In this document: one piece after another, positions 1 through 5,081 of the stretch
Layout of the letters: each line of letters starts with the position of its first letter
Numbering within the stretch: position 1 is the stretch's first letter
Source: Propionibacteriales bacterium
Lineage (GTDB): Bacteria; Actinomycetota; Actinomycetes; Propionibacteriales; Propionibacteriaceae
Assembly: GCA_017882655.1 (NCBI GenBank)
Contig: JADGPB010000217.1
Span: forward strand, 1-5,081
Reading direction: 5' to 3'
DNA length: 5,081 bases
Position numbers and translations under genes: made by a program
Notes under the pieces: generated by a model
The model's input: only the letters and a program-made list of their open reading frames with translations
Told to the model about the DNA's origin: nothing
Database searches by the model: none

Positions 1-1024
1 GAAGATCGAGGTCATCGCGGAGGCCTGGGACCTGTGGGGCTACGAGGTCGGCAACTTCCCCAGCGGGTGGGGCGAGTGGAACGGGCGGTACCGCGACACG
101 ATGCGCTCGTTCTGCAAGGGCGCCGCGAACACGCAGGGGTTCATCGACCAGCTCAACGGTGACTACGCCCACTTCACAGACCAGGGCGGTCCGCAGCACT
201 CGGTGGACTTCGTCACGGCCCACGACGGCTTCACGATGGCCGACCTGGTGAGCTACAACCAGAAGCTCAACGACCAGCCGTACCCGTTCGGCCCTTCGGA
301 CGGTGGCGCGGATTCCAACCAGAGCTGGGATTCCGGTGGCGACCAGGGGTTCCGACGGCAGCGGATCCGCAACTTCATGACGCTGCTGTTCCTGTCCCGC
401 GGCGTGCCGATGTTCGTCTCGGGCGACGAGTACGGGCGCACGCAGAACGGCAACAACAACCCGTGGTGCCTGGACACGATCGGGATCTGGAACAACTGGG
501 CGGCGGCGGGTACGAACGCGCCGCAGCAGGTGCTGGTCGACCCCGACCACCCCGAGATCAAGAGCCACGACAACCTGGGCGTCGGCGCGACGCCGGAGAA
601 GGTGAACCCGCTGCTGGTGTTCACCGCGTACGTGGCGGGGCTCCGTCAGCGGCACCCCGGACTGCAACAGGCGACCTACGCGGACCCGAAGGTGGATTCG
701 GGCAACGACGTCACTTACATGTTCTGCGGGACCTCTTACGACAAGTCGCCGGGCTTCGCCGATCGCCGCCTGAGCGTACTGATCGACTGCAGCGAGGTGG
801 GTGAGGTCGGCGACCTGCTGGTGCTGGTGAACATGGACGACACCGAGGTGACGTTCAACCTGCCGCCCGTCGATGACAAGCACCCCTGGAGGCTTGTCAT
901 CGACACCGTCGCTGAGCACGAGGACCACGGCAACCACTGGCCGGGCCGCGAAGGACCGTTGGTGGATGGGTCGTACGAGGTGGGCAGCTGGTCGATCGCC
1001 GTACTGGCGAACCCGGAGCTCTAG
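1..1024 (+). CDS. glgX: Glycogen debranching enzyme, GH13 isoamylase/GlgX type (3' part, 5' end outside window)
   Basis: This enzyme hydrolyses alpha-1,6 branch points of glycogen or limit dextrins in the cytoplasm. The open frame runs from base 2 to the TAG at 1022-1024, about 340 residues, and has no start in the window; the ATG at 101 is internal. Near the beginning is VIAEAWD, carrying the GH13 acid/base Glu, followed by GNFPSGWGEWNGRYRD, typical of isoamylase-type debranching enzymes. The sequence VDFVTAHDGFT (bases 209-241) holds the conserved His-Asp pair, with the transition-state-stabilising Asp. VSGDEYGRTQNGNNNPW follows near bases 415-463. The last ~130 residues look like the C-terminal beta-sandwich. 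The catalytic nucleophile Asp and the N-terminal CBM48 domain should lie upstream. The family is clear. GlgX versus isoamylase/TreX specificity is not resolved, so the symbol is tentative. Only 28 bp separate its stop from the end of the convergent merR gene, and I see no convincing terminator there. Confidence 0.9.
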   Translation, partial: KIEVIAEAWDLWGYEVGNFPSGWGEWNGRYRDTMRSFCKGAANTQGFIDQLNGDYAHFTDQGGPQHSVDFVTAHDGFTMADLVSYNQKLNDQPYPFGPSDGGADSNQSWDSGGDQGFRRQRIRNFMTLLFLSRGVPMFVSGDEYGRTQNGNNNPWCLDTIGIWNNWAAAGTNAPQQVLVDPDHPEIKSHDNLGVGATPEKVNPLLVFTAYVAGLRQRHPGLQQATYADPKVDSGNDVTYMFCGTSYDKSPGFADRRLSVLIDCSEVGEVGDLLVLVNMDDTEVTFNLPPVDDKHPWRLVIDTVAEHEDHGNHWPGREGPLVDGSYEVGSWSIAVLANPEL

Positions 1025-1052
1025 CAGCGGCGGTCCACGGTGGTTCGAGCTG

Positions 1053-1403
1053 TCAGGCCCGGTCGCCGGCCCAACGGTTGACGAGGGCACGGGCGCGGGC
1101 CAAGGATGCGGCGCGCTCATCGAGGACCGACATCAGCGCCTCGGCGAGCGAGCGACGGGCATACGGTTCGTCGGCGGAAGGATGCAGGTGGTCGCGGATG
1201 TCCTTCAGGGACATGCCCGCCTGACGCAACGCCTGGATGACCTCGAGCTCGCTGATGTCTGCCTCGGCATAGCGGCGATGTCCGCTGCGATCGCGTTGAG
1301 GGGTCAGCAGGCCTGACGTCTCGTAGAACCGGATTGTCTCGACCGGCAGCCCCGTACGGTCGGCAACCGCACCTATCGAGTTCACTCCAGCAGACCTGCT
1401 CAC
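1053..1403 (-). CDS. MerR-family transcriptional regulator (AdhR/NmlR-like position)
   Basis: This is a dimeric DNA-binding regulator, 116 residues. Residues 8-27 (NSIGAVADRTGLPVETIRFY) form the MerR helix-turn-helix, and the GLLTPQRDRSGHRRY stretch (31-45) is the wing with the signature RRY. A second helical pair (ISELEVIQALRQAGMSLKDI, 50-69) and a short C-terminal coiled helix (about 80-112) for dimerisation follow. There is no effector-binding domain and no cysteine anywhere, so metal or thiol sensing through its own Cys is excluded. The start is GTG at 1403; no clear Shine-Dalgarno precedes it, but a TATCCT box 7 nt upstream suggests a leaderless transcript. A second in-frame GTG (1385, codon 7), preceded by AGCAGG, would still leave the whole HTH. 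It is divergent from the alcohol dehydrogenase gene with 109 bp between, as in known MerR/adh pairs, so control of that gene is a good inference, not shown. Confidence 0.9.
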   Translation of the reverse strand: MSRSAGVNSIGAVADRTGLPVETIRFYETSGLLTPQRDRSGHRRYAEADISELEVIQALRQAGMSLKDIRDHLHPSADEPYARRSLAEALMSVLDERAASLARARALVNRWAGDRA

Positions 1404-1410
1404 GTTCCCG

Positions 1411-1416
1411 AGGATA
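1411..1416 (-). promoter_or_regulatory. Probable -10 box of merR, leaderless start
   Basis: On the minus strand the hexamer reads TATCCT, matching the actinobacterial TANNNT -10 pattern, and lies 7 nt before the GTG start at 1403. Transcription would then begin at or next to the start codon, which fits the lack of a Shine-Dalgarno sequence. No good -35 hexamer is seen at 16-19 bp; a CTGACA is present, but 22 bp away. The position is persuasive, the motif short. Confidence 0.45.
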
Positions 1417-1437
1417 GGGACACAAACCCGTCCATCC

Positions 1438-1469
1438 TTGTCAGGTTGGAAGACTTCAATGTTCGGGAT
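1438..1469 (+). promoter_or_regulatory. Candidate MerR-type promoter/operator of the alcohol dehydrogenase gene
   Basis: TTGTCA (1438-1443) differs from the -35 consensus at one base. The perfect odd dyad GAAGACTTC (1449-1457) is centred on base 1453, exactly the middle of a 19-bp spacer (1444-1462); one further outer pair (1447/1459) also matches. MerR-family activators bind dyads in over-long 19-20 bp spacers and untwist the DNA. The predicted -10 region (about 1463-1469, TCGGGAT) is poor, which would suit an activator-dependent promoter but also weakens the case. The geometry is seen in the sequence; the function is inferred. Confidence 0.4.
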
Positions 1470-1512
1470 GCGACCGGGCAGGCATTTCCGCCTCCGCGCC
1501 TAGGATCGCGTC

Positions 1513-2556
1513 ATGCTCACGATCAATGCCTACGCAGCCCCCTCCGCCACCGAACCCCTCGTTCCCGTCACGATCCAGCGGCGCGACGTCGGGCCGAAGG
1601 ACGTCCTGATCCAGATCCGGTACGCCGGCATCTGCCACTCGGACATCCACACCGTTCGGGGTGATTGGGGTCAGGTCAAGTACCCCCTGACCGTCGGTCA
1701 CGAGATCGTCGGTGAGGTCGTTGAGGTCGGCGACCAGGTCAGCAAGCACGCTGTGGGGGACCGGGTCGGAGTCGGCTGCATGGTCAACTCCTGCCGCGAG
1801 TGCGACAACTGCCGCGCCGGCGAGGAGCAGTACTGCCTCAATGGCAACGTCGGCACGTACGCGTCGGTGGACCGGGACGGGACGATCACCCAGGGCGGTT
1901 ACTCGACGCACATCGTGGTCGACGAGGACTTCGTGCTCAGGGTGCCCGAGTCGATCCCGTACGAGGCCGCGGCGCCGCTGCTATGCGCCGGCATCACCAC
2001 GTACTCGCCGCTGCGCCACTGGAAGGCGGGCCCGGGTACACGAGTTGCCGTGATCGGGTTGGGCGGACTTGGCCACATGGCCGTGAAGCTCGCCCACGCG
2101 CTGGGGGCTGAGGTGACCGTGCTGTCGCAGTCGCTCCGCAAGAAGGAGGACGGGCTTCGGTTGGGGGCCGACCACTACTACGCGACGAGCGACCCGGCGA
2201 CGTTCACGGAGCTGGTGCACAGCTTCGACCTCATCATCAACACGGTGAGCGCCGTCGTCGACATCGACGCGTACCTGAAGCTGCTCGCCCTCGACGGCAC
2301 GATGGTCAATGTCGGCGCGCCTCCGGAGGCGCTGCCGATCCACGTGTTCTCCCTGTTCAGCAACCGCCTGTCCTTCGCCGGGTCCGGCATCGGCGGCATC
2401 CGCGAGACGCAGGAGATGCTCGACTTCTGCGCTGAGCACGGGATCGCGTGCGACGTCGAGGTGATCTCCGCCGAGGCCATCAACGAGGCGTACGCGCGAG
2501 TCCTCGCCTCCGACGTCCGATACCGCTTCGTCATCGATGTGAGCACGCTCGGCTGA
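1513..2556 (+). CDS. Zinc-dependent alcohol dehydrogenase, CAD/YahK-like, probably NADP(H)-dependent
   Basis: This is a 347-residue medium-chain dehydrogenase/reductase of full family length, reversibly reducing aldehydes to alcohols in the cytoplasm. Catalytic zinc ligands are Cys41 (GICHSDIH), His63-Glu64 (GHEIVGEV) and Cys158 (LLCAGITTYSPL). The structural-zinc lobe has Cys94, Cys97, Cys100 and Cys108. The Rossmann glycine motif GLGGLG lies at 182-187. After the second beta strand comes Ser204 with Lys209-Lys210 and no acidic residue, as in NADP(H)-using members, so NADP(H) is preferred by inference. The ATG at 1513 has an AGGA (1502-1505) 7 nt upstream. The closest known types are cinnamyl alcohol dehydrogenase-like reductases such as E. 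coli YahK and mycobacterial AdhC. Broad aldehyde reduction or detoxification is likely; the true substrate cannot be told. All ligands are present, so it should be active. It is divergent from the MerR regulator and is followed by a hairpin. Confidence 0.94.
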   Translation: MLTINAYAAPSATEPLVPVTIQRRDVGPKDVLIQIRYAGICHSDIHTVRGDWGQVKYPLTVGHEIVGEVVEVGDQVSKHAVGDRVGVGCMVNSCRECDNCRAGEEQYCLNGNVGTYASVDRDGTITQGGYSTHIVVDEDFVLRVPESIPYEAAAPLLCAGITTYSPLRHWKAGPGTRVAVIGLGGLGHMAVKLAHALGAEVTVLSQSLRKKEDGLRLGADHYYATSDPATFTELVHSFDLIINTVSAVVDIDAYLKLLALDGTMVNVGAPPEALPIHVFSLFSNRLSFAGSGIGGIRETQEMLDFCAEHGIACDVEVISAEAINEAYARVLASDVRYRFVIDVSTLG

Positions 2557-2573
2557 TCGCCGCGGGTCCGTGT

Positions 2574-2601
2574 CGGCTGGGCGGAGTCGGGCGCCCAGCC
2601 G
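2574..2601 (+). terminator. Hairpin terminator after the alcohol dehydrogenase
   Basis: CGGCTGGGCG (2574-2583) and CGCCCAGCCG (2592-2601) form a perfect 10-bp GC-rich stem with an 8-nt loop, starting 17 nt after the dehydrogenase stop. No T run follows, which is common in actinobacterial terminators. It probably also insulates the next promoter at 2641. An 8-bp direct repeat GCGGGTCC (2562-2569 and 2604-2611) brackets it, of unknown meaning. Confidence 0.7.
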
Positions 2602-2640
2602 ATGCGGGTCCAAGATCCGTAGCGGGGATAAAACCTTGCC

Positions 2641-2669
2641 TTGCATTCGTACGTGTGTTCTGTTACTAT
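2641..2669 (+). promoter_or_regulatory. Leaderless promoter of the DUF222/HNH remnant
   Basis: TTGCAT (2641-2646) and TACTAT (2664-2669) stand 17 bp apart, an ideal sigma-70-type spacing, and the ATG at 2676 begins 6 nt after the -10 box. Transcription would start at about the A of the ATG, giving a leaderless mRNA. The region is clearly AT-richer than its surroundings. The promoter looks intact although the gene behind it is not. Confidence 0.7.
2647..2662 (+). promoter_or_regulatory. LexA-like operator (degenerate SOS box)
   Basis: TCGTAC-GTGT-GTTCTG matches the mycobacterial/actinobacterial SOS box TCGAAC-N4-GTTCGA at 9 of 12 fixed positions. It occupies the spacer between the -35 and -10 boxes, where a bound repressor would block polymerase. 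In Mycobacterium tuberculosis several 13E12 (DUF222/HNH) genes are known LexA targets, which supports the reading. Three mismatches mean that binding may be weak or lost. Confidence 0.5.
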
Positions 2670-2675
2670 GCGTAC

Positions 2676-3516
2676 ATGGCCACCCCCGTTGTCATCACCG
2701 GACCCTCGCTGTCGTGTGCCGTGGCGCATGCGGTGGGTGATGTGGGTGTGTTGCTGGCGGTCGCGGAGCAACGAAACGTGTCGTTGCGGACCACGAACAC
2801 GCCGTTGGAGTCGGTGCTGGCTCCGGCGGGGGGGTGGTGCGCAGATCACCGTGTCGATGAGGGAGCAGGATCTGCTTGACCGGGCGGCTGGAAGAGGATT
2901 GCTGGCTAACGGGACCGAGGTGTCGGCGGGCGAACTGCGTCGGCTGGTGCGTGATGCGGGGTTCGTCCCGGTGGTGCTGGGTGGGAAGTCGGAGATCCTC
3001 GATCTGGGGCGTCTGCGTCGCTTGGCGTCCCCAGCCTTGTGGTATGCGGTGGGCTTACGGGACGGGCATTGCGCGTTCCCGGGCTGCGAAGTGCCGCTGC
3101 ATCGCTGCGAGTTGCACCGCGCCCGCCCCTGGCAGGACGGCGGGCCCACGTGTCTCGACAATCTCGTCGCGTTGTGTGTCAGGCACCATCACTTGTGCGA
3201 ACCAGCACCACCAGTTGTGGACGCCGATGGATACGCACGGCCCCCGGACCAGTGGCGGATCCGGATGGGCGCGGATGGGATCCCGCAGTTCATCCCGCCT
3301 GAGTCGTATGCCGCGGAACCGCGCCCCGGTTCAGTTGGATCCAGATCGGTGCCAGGCTCCACGACGCTGTATGCACTCAGCCTGTTCGACGATTGCTGGT
3401 CGTTGGGCGAGGGCGAGCGTGGAGGAAAGCTCGCGGCTGCCACTCTTGGAGCCATGAGTGGTAGCCCCGACGGGCGAGGTTGTCAGCGGGGTATCGAAAG
3501 AACGGCGGGTCCGTAA
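2676..3516 (+). pseudogene. Decayed DUF222/HNH endonuclease gene (13E12-type)
   Basis: Intact members carry an N-terminal DUF222 region and a C-terminal HNH nuclease domain, roughly 400-500 residues; their role is poorly known. Here the ATG at 2676 opens 51 residues (to 2828) with the typical first helix and an LRTTNTPLESVL stretch. The frame must then shift at a seven-G run (2828-2834): losing one G joins APAGG to GAQITVSM. From there the C-terminal part is recognisable: LLANGTEVSAGELRRLVRDAG, VPVVLGGKSEILDLGR, and an HNH domain (about 3058-3200) with CAFPGC, CELHRARPW, GGPTCLDNLVALC and RHHHL. Most of DUF222, perhaps 200-300 residues, appears deleted between the two parts. The usual His-His of the nuclease motif is His-Arg (3115-3120), so the general base is missing. 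Uncorrected, the first frame ends at 2879 (67 residues). The tail after about 3320 is unlike anything I recognise and runs to TAA at 3514. Sequencing error at the G run would not explain the other damage. Confidence 0.82.
3435..3466 (+). terminator. Stem-loop inside the tail of the HNH remnant, possible relic terminator
   Basis: GGCTGCCACTC (3435-3445) pairs with GAGTGGTAGCC (3456-3466): 11 bp with one G-U pair and a 10-nt loop, with no T run after it. It sits 80 nt before the sigma-factor ATG, inside the unrecognised tail of the remnant. It could be the old end-of-gene terminator, now read through because the stop moved, or a leader structure of the sigma gene. Either role is inferred. Confidence 0.4.
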
Positions 3517-3545
3517 CATCCGGGCTGGAAAGTGGATTACCAAGT

Positions 3546-4016
3546 ATGGACTTCGAGGACTTCTACGGTCGGTACGTGGATCGCGTTGCCTCGTACGTCC
3601 TGCGGCACACGTCCCTGCGTGACGCGGAGGACATCGTCGCCGAGACGTTCACCGTGGCGTGGCGCAAGCGGATCGAACGTCTGGACGACCCGATGCCGTG
3701 GCTCATCGTTACTGCGCGCAATGTCACGCGGCAGGTCCGGCGCAAGGAAGTCAGCGCGGGCGAGATCACTGCTCGCCTGATCGACCTGATCGAGACGTCG
3801 TCGCCCTCGGCGGAGATCACTGCCTTGCGGCGGCGCGAGATCACCGAAGCGCTCGCGGGCCTCGACGAGGTGTCCCGCGAAGCCTTGCTCCTCACGACCT
3901 GGGACGGGCTCAGCGGGATCGATGCCGCCCGAGTGCTGGGCATCACGCCCGGCGCTCTCCGCGTACGCGTCCATCGCGCGCGCACCACGATGAAAGAGGT
4001 GCCCGTCCATGACTGA
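3546..4016 (+). CDS. ECF-type RNA polymerase sigma factor (sigma-70 family)
   Basis: This is a 156-residue two-domain sigma factor that would direct RNA polymerase to a small set of promoters. Sigma region 2 spans about residues 3-67: LRDAEDIVAETFTVAWRK is region 2.2, and PMPWLIVTARNVTRQVRRK covers regions 2.3-2.4. After a short linker (68-90), sigma region 4 spans about 95-150, with its helix-turn-helix in GLSGIDAARVLGITPGALRVRVHRAR. No extra C-terminal domain is present. I chose ATG 3546 because region 2 begins at once after it; a TTG at 3480 would add 22 unrelated residues overlapping the HNH remnant. The ribosome site is weak (GGAAAGTGGA, 3527-3536). The gene overlaps the next one by 8 nt, so the two are co-expressed. 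I cannot identify its own promoter or ECF subgroup. It is at the short end of the family but complete in both core domains. Confidence 0.9.
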   Translation: MDFEDFYGRYVDRVASYVLRHTSLRDAEDIVAETFTVAWRKRIERLDDPMPWLIVTARNVTRQVRRKEVSAGEITARLIDLIETSSPSAEITALRRREITEALAGLDEVSREALLLTTWDGLSGIDAARVLGITPGALRVRVHRARTTMKEVPVHD

Positions 4017-5013
4017 TCCACTCGACGAGCTCATGGAGCTCAAGCCGACCCACGCGTCCGCGCTTCTCCTCGATCCGGTCGACGTCGCCGAGCGAGCAAC
4101 CCGGTCAGCGCGCGGTGCTCGACGCCGGGCCAATGTGCTGCTCACCGGACTGTCCGTCGCGGGACTCGCTCTCGCTGTGGCCGTGGGAGCCTTGTTCATG
4201 AGGCCGGTACAGGCCATGCCGGGCGGCGCGCCGTCGCCCGAGTTCCCGTATCCGTCGGCGACTCCGATGTCGAGCTTCGTGCCGATGAACGGAGGCGACG
4301 ACCCTGCGGACTACAGCGCTCCCCGCCTGGCGTTCGGAAGACTGACTGGTACGGACAGGCCGGATGCGCTCTGCATCTACTCCCGGACACTGGCCCGGAG
4401 CTGCGAGACGACCGTCCCGGTCAGCGGCTTGGCATGGAGCCAGGTTTGGTGGCGGACGACCAGCTCTGGAACATCGAGCGCGGATGCCTACGTGTGGGGG
4501 CATTTCGACGGGAAGAAGGTCGCCGCCACTGCGGTGACCCGGGTCGAGGACACGAGCGTGTCCTACAGCAACCCCGTGCCGTCCCCCGCCCCTGCGACCG
4601 CGCTGATCACCTGCGAGAAGACGCTGCCCGGCACAGGGAGCTCAATGAAGGATGGACTCAGCTTCCAGGGTTTGGAGGCGTACTGGTTCGACGTCGACAA
4701 CCGTCGGCTCATGGTGGCCACATCCGGGAAGCTCGCTGCTGCTGAGGTGGAGGTCCGGAAGTACTGGGACGGGCCCGCCTGTATCGGTTCCGTTCCGACA
4801 CAAGGTCCGTTGGCGGAACTGCTCACTGCGGCGACACGAGTGCGGGACGCGAAGATCGAAGGCGTGACGTCGGTGGTGCCGGCCGATCACCCGGGCGGTG
4901 TGCTTCAGGTCAACGTGCTGGCGAACACGCCAGGTCTCCGCGAGCGCGTGGTCGAGGTCGCCGGGGGCTCAGTCTCGCTGACGATCGTGCCCCTCTTCGT
5001 CACGGTGACGTAG
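4009..5013 (+). CDS. Single-pass membrane protein coupled to the ECF sigma factor (putative anti-sigma or sensor)
   Basis: 334 residues, not a family I can name. Residues 1-42 form a short cytoplasmic part with a basic cluster (RSARGARRRAN) just before one transmembrane helix at 43-64 (VLLTGLSVAGLALAVAVGALF). By the positive-inside rule the remaining ~265 residues lie outside the cell: a Pro/Ser-rich stretch (about 71-105), then a probable globular domain with four cysteines (122, 132, 202, 258) that could form two disulfides. The ATG at 4009 lies inside the sigma gene's end (ATGACTGA overlap) and has a good AAGAGGT (3994-4000) in front, so translational coupling is likely. Position and topology suggest a partner that holds or tunes the sigma factor. 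However, the cytoplasmic part is very short and has no HxxxCxxC zinc anti-sigma motif, so that role is inference; it could instead be a surface protein merely co-expressed. An inverted repeat follows 20 nt after the stop. Confidence 0.78.
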   Translation: MTDPLDELMELKPTHASALLLDPVDVAERATRSARGARRRANVLLTGLSVAGLALAVAVGALFMRPVQAMPGGAPSPEFPYPSATPMSSFVPMNGGDDPADYSAPRLAFGRLTGTDRPDALCIYSRTLARSCETTVPVSGLAWSQVWWRTTSSGTSSADAYVWGHFDGKKVAATAVTRVEDTSVSYSNPVPSPAPATALITCEKTLPGTGSSMKDGLSFQGLEAYWFDVDNRRLMVATSGKLAAAEVEVRKYWDGPACIGSVPTQGPLAELLTAATRVRDAKIEGVTSVVPADHPGGVLQVNVLANTPGLRERVVEVAGGSVSLTIVPLFVTVT

Positions 5014-5032
5014 ACCACTGGTCACGGTTGTC

Positions 5033-5081
5033 GGAGATGCCTGGGCGGTCGCGGTTGGAGTGCGACCGCCCAGGCATCTCC
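5033..5081 (+). terminator. Perfect 20-bp inverted repeat, probable terminator (reaches window end)
   Basis: The arms 5033-5052 and 5062-5081 are perfect reverse complements (left arm starts GGAGATGCCTGG) around a 9-nt loop. It lies 20 nt after the stop of the membrane-protein gene and so probably terminates the sigma operon. With no visible T run before the window ends, it could be bidirectional and serve a convergent gene. The stem may extend past the edge, and a repeat element cannot be excluded. Confidence 0.7.

Noticed and set aside
1025..1052. Terminator between the debranching gene and merR
   Set aside because: Only a 5-bp pairing (AGCTC/GAGCT) with a long loop can be drawn; not convincing.
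1981..2646. Minus-strand open frame of 221 codons
   Set aside because: It is antisense to the dehydrogenase gene; the Arg/Asp/Val-rich translation is the usual reverse-frame artefact of GC-rich coding DNA.
2828..2834. Programmed ribosomal frameshift in the HNH gene
   Set aside because: The gene also lacks most of DUF222 and the nuclease general base, so decay explains the shift better; no stimulatory structure or internal ribosome site was seen.
2178..3161. Minus-strand open frame of 327 codons spanning the dehydrogenase end and the HNH remnant
   Set aside because: It is antisense to a clear dehydrogenase, a terminator and a promoter, and its translation is low-complexity Arg/Ser/Pro-rich with no recognisable domain; a typical high-GC shadow.
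3316..3332. Inverted repeat GAACCG/CGGTTC
   Set aside because: Only 6 bp with a 5-nt loop inside decayed coding sequence; too short to support a role.
3315..3345. GGAAC at 3315-3319 as an ECF -35 element for autoregulation of the sigma gene
   Set aside because: There is no matching -10 (CGTC-like) at 16-17 bp, and it lies over 220 bp from the start; a five-base match in GC-rich DNA is expected by chance.
3480..3545. TTG start at 3480 for the sigma factor
   Set aside because: It would add 22 residues unrelated to sigma factors, overlap the HNH remnant and has no ribosome site; ATG 3546 fits the family start.
3537..4217. Minus-strand open frame of 226 codons over the sigma factor gene
   Set aside because: The forward strand encodes a clear sigma factor, and the reverse translation shows no domain.

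Overview
The window looks like chromosomal DNA from a high-GC Gram-positive bacterium (Actinomycetota). GC is high throughout, codons mostly end in G or C, and two start codons appear leaderless with TANNNT -10 boxes. The gene types fit too: an isoamylase-type debranching enzyme, a DUF222/HNH (13E12-type) gene, and an ECF sigma factor followed by a single-pass membrane protein. A Nocardioides/Propionibacteriales-like host is my guess and cannot be proved from this sequence.

Layout. (1) 1-1024, +: the 3' part of a glycogen debranching enzyme (GH13, GlgX/isoamylase type), cut by the window edge. (2) 1053-1403, -: a small MerR-family regulator, convergent with the debranching gene. (3) 1513-2556, +: a zinc-dependent, probably NADP(H)-dependent alcohol dehydrogenase of the cinnamyl-alcohol-dehydrogenase/YahK type, divergent from merR. 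The 109-bp gap between them holds a short perfect dyad centred in a 19-bp spacer after a -35-like hexamer, the usual layout of a MerR-activated promoter. A perfect 10-bp hairpin follows the dehydrogenase gene. (4) 2641-3516, +: a decayed DUF222/HNH endonuclease gene. It keeps a near-ideal leaderless promoter with a LexA-like (SOS box) sequence in its spacer. The coding part has apparently lost most of DUF222, is frameshifted at a run of seven G, and has Arg in place of the HNH general-base His. (5) 3546-4016 and 4009-5013, +: an ECF sigma factor overlapping by 8 nt with a single-pass membrane protein, a probable sigma/anti-sigma type pair without a zinc-binding anti-sigma motif. (6) 5033-5081: a perfect 20-bp inverted repeat that ends the window, probably a terminator.

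How the parts relate. MerR and the dehydrogenase probably form one aldehyde/alcohol-responsive unit, like the AdhR/NmlR systems, but this MerR has no cysteine to sense an electrophile with. The sigma factor and membrane protein form one translationally coupled unit. The HNH remnant between the two units seems to be an inactive relic of a multicopy family. I found no wholly new system. The best leads are the preserved SOS-type promoter in front of a dead gene, the cysteine-free MerR next to the dehydrogenase, and the unclassified sigma-coupled membrane protein.
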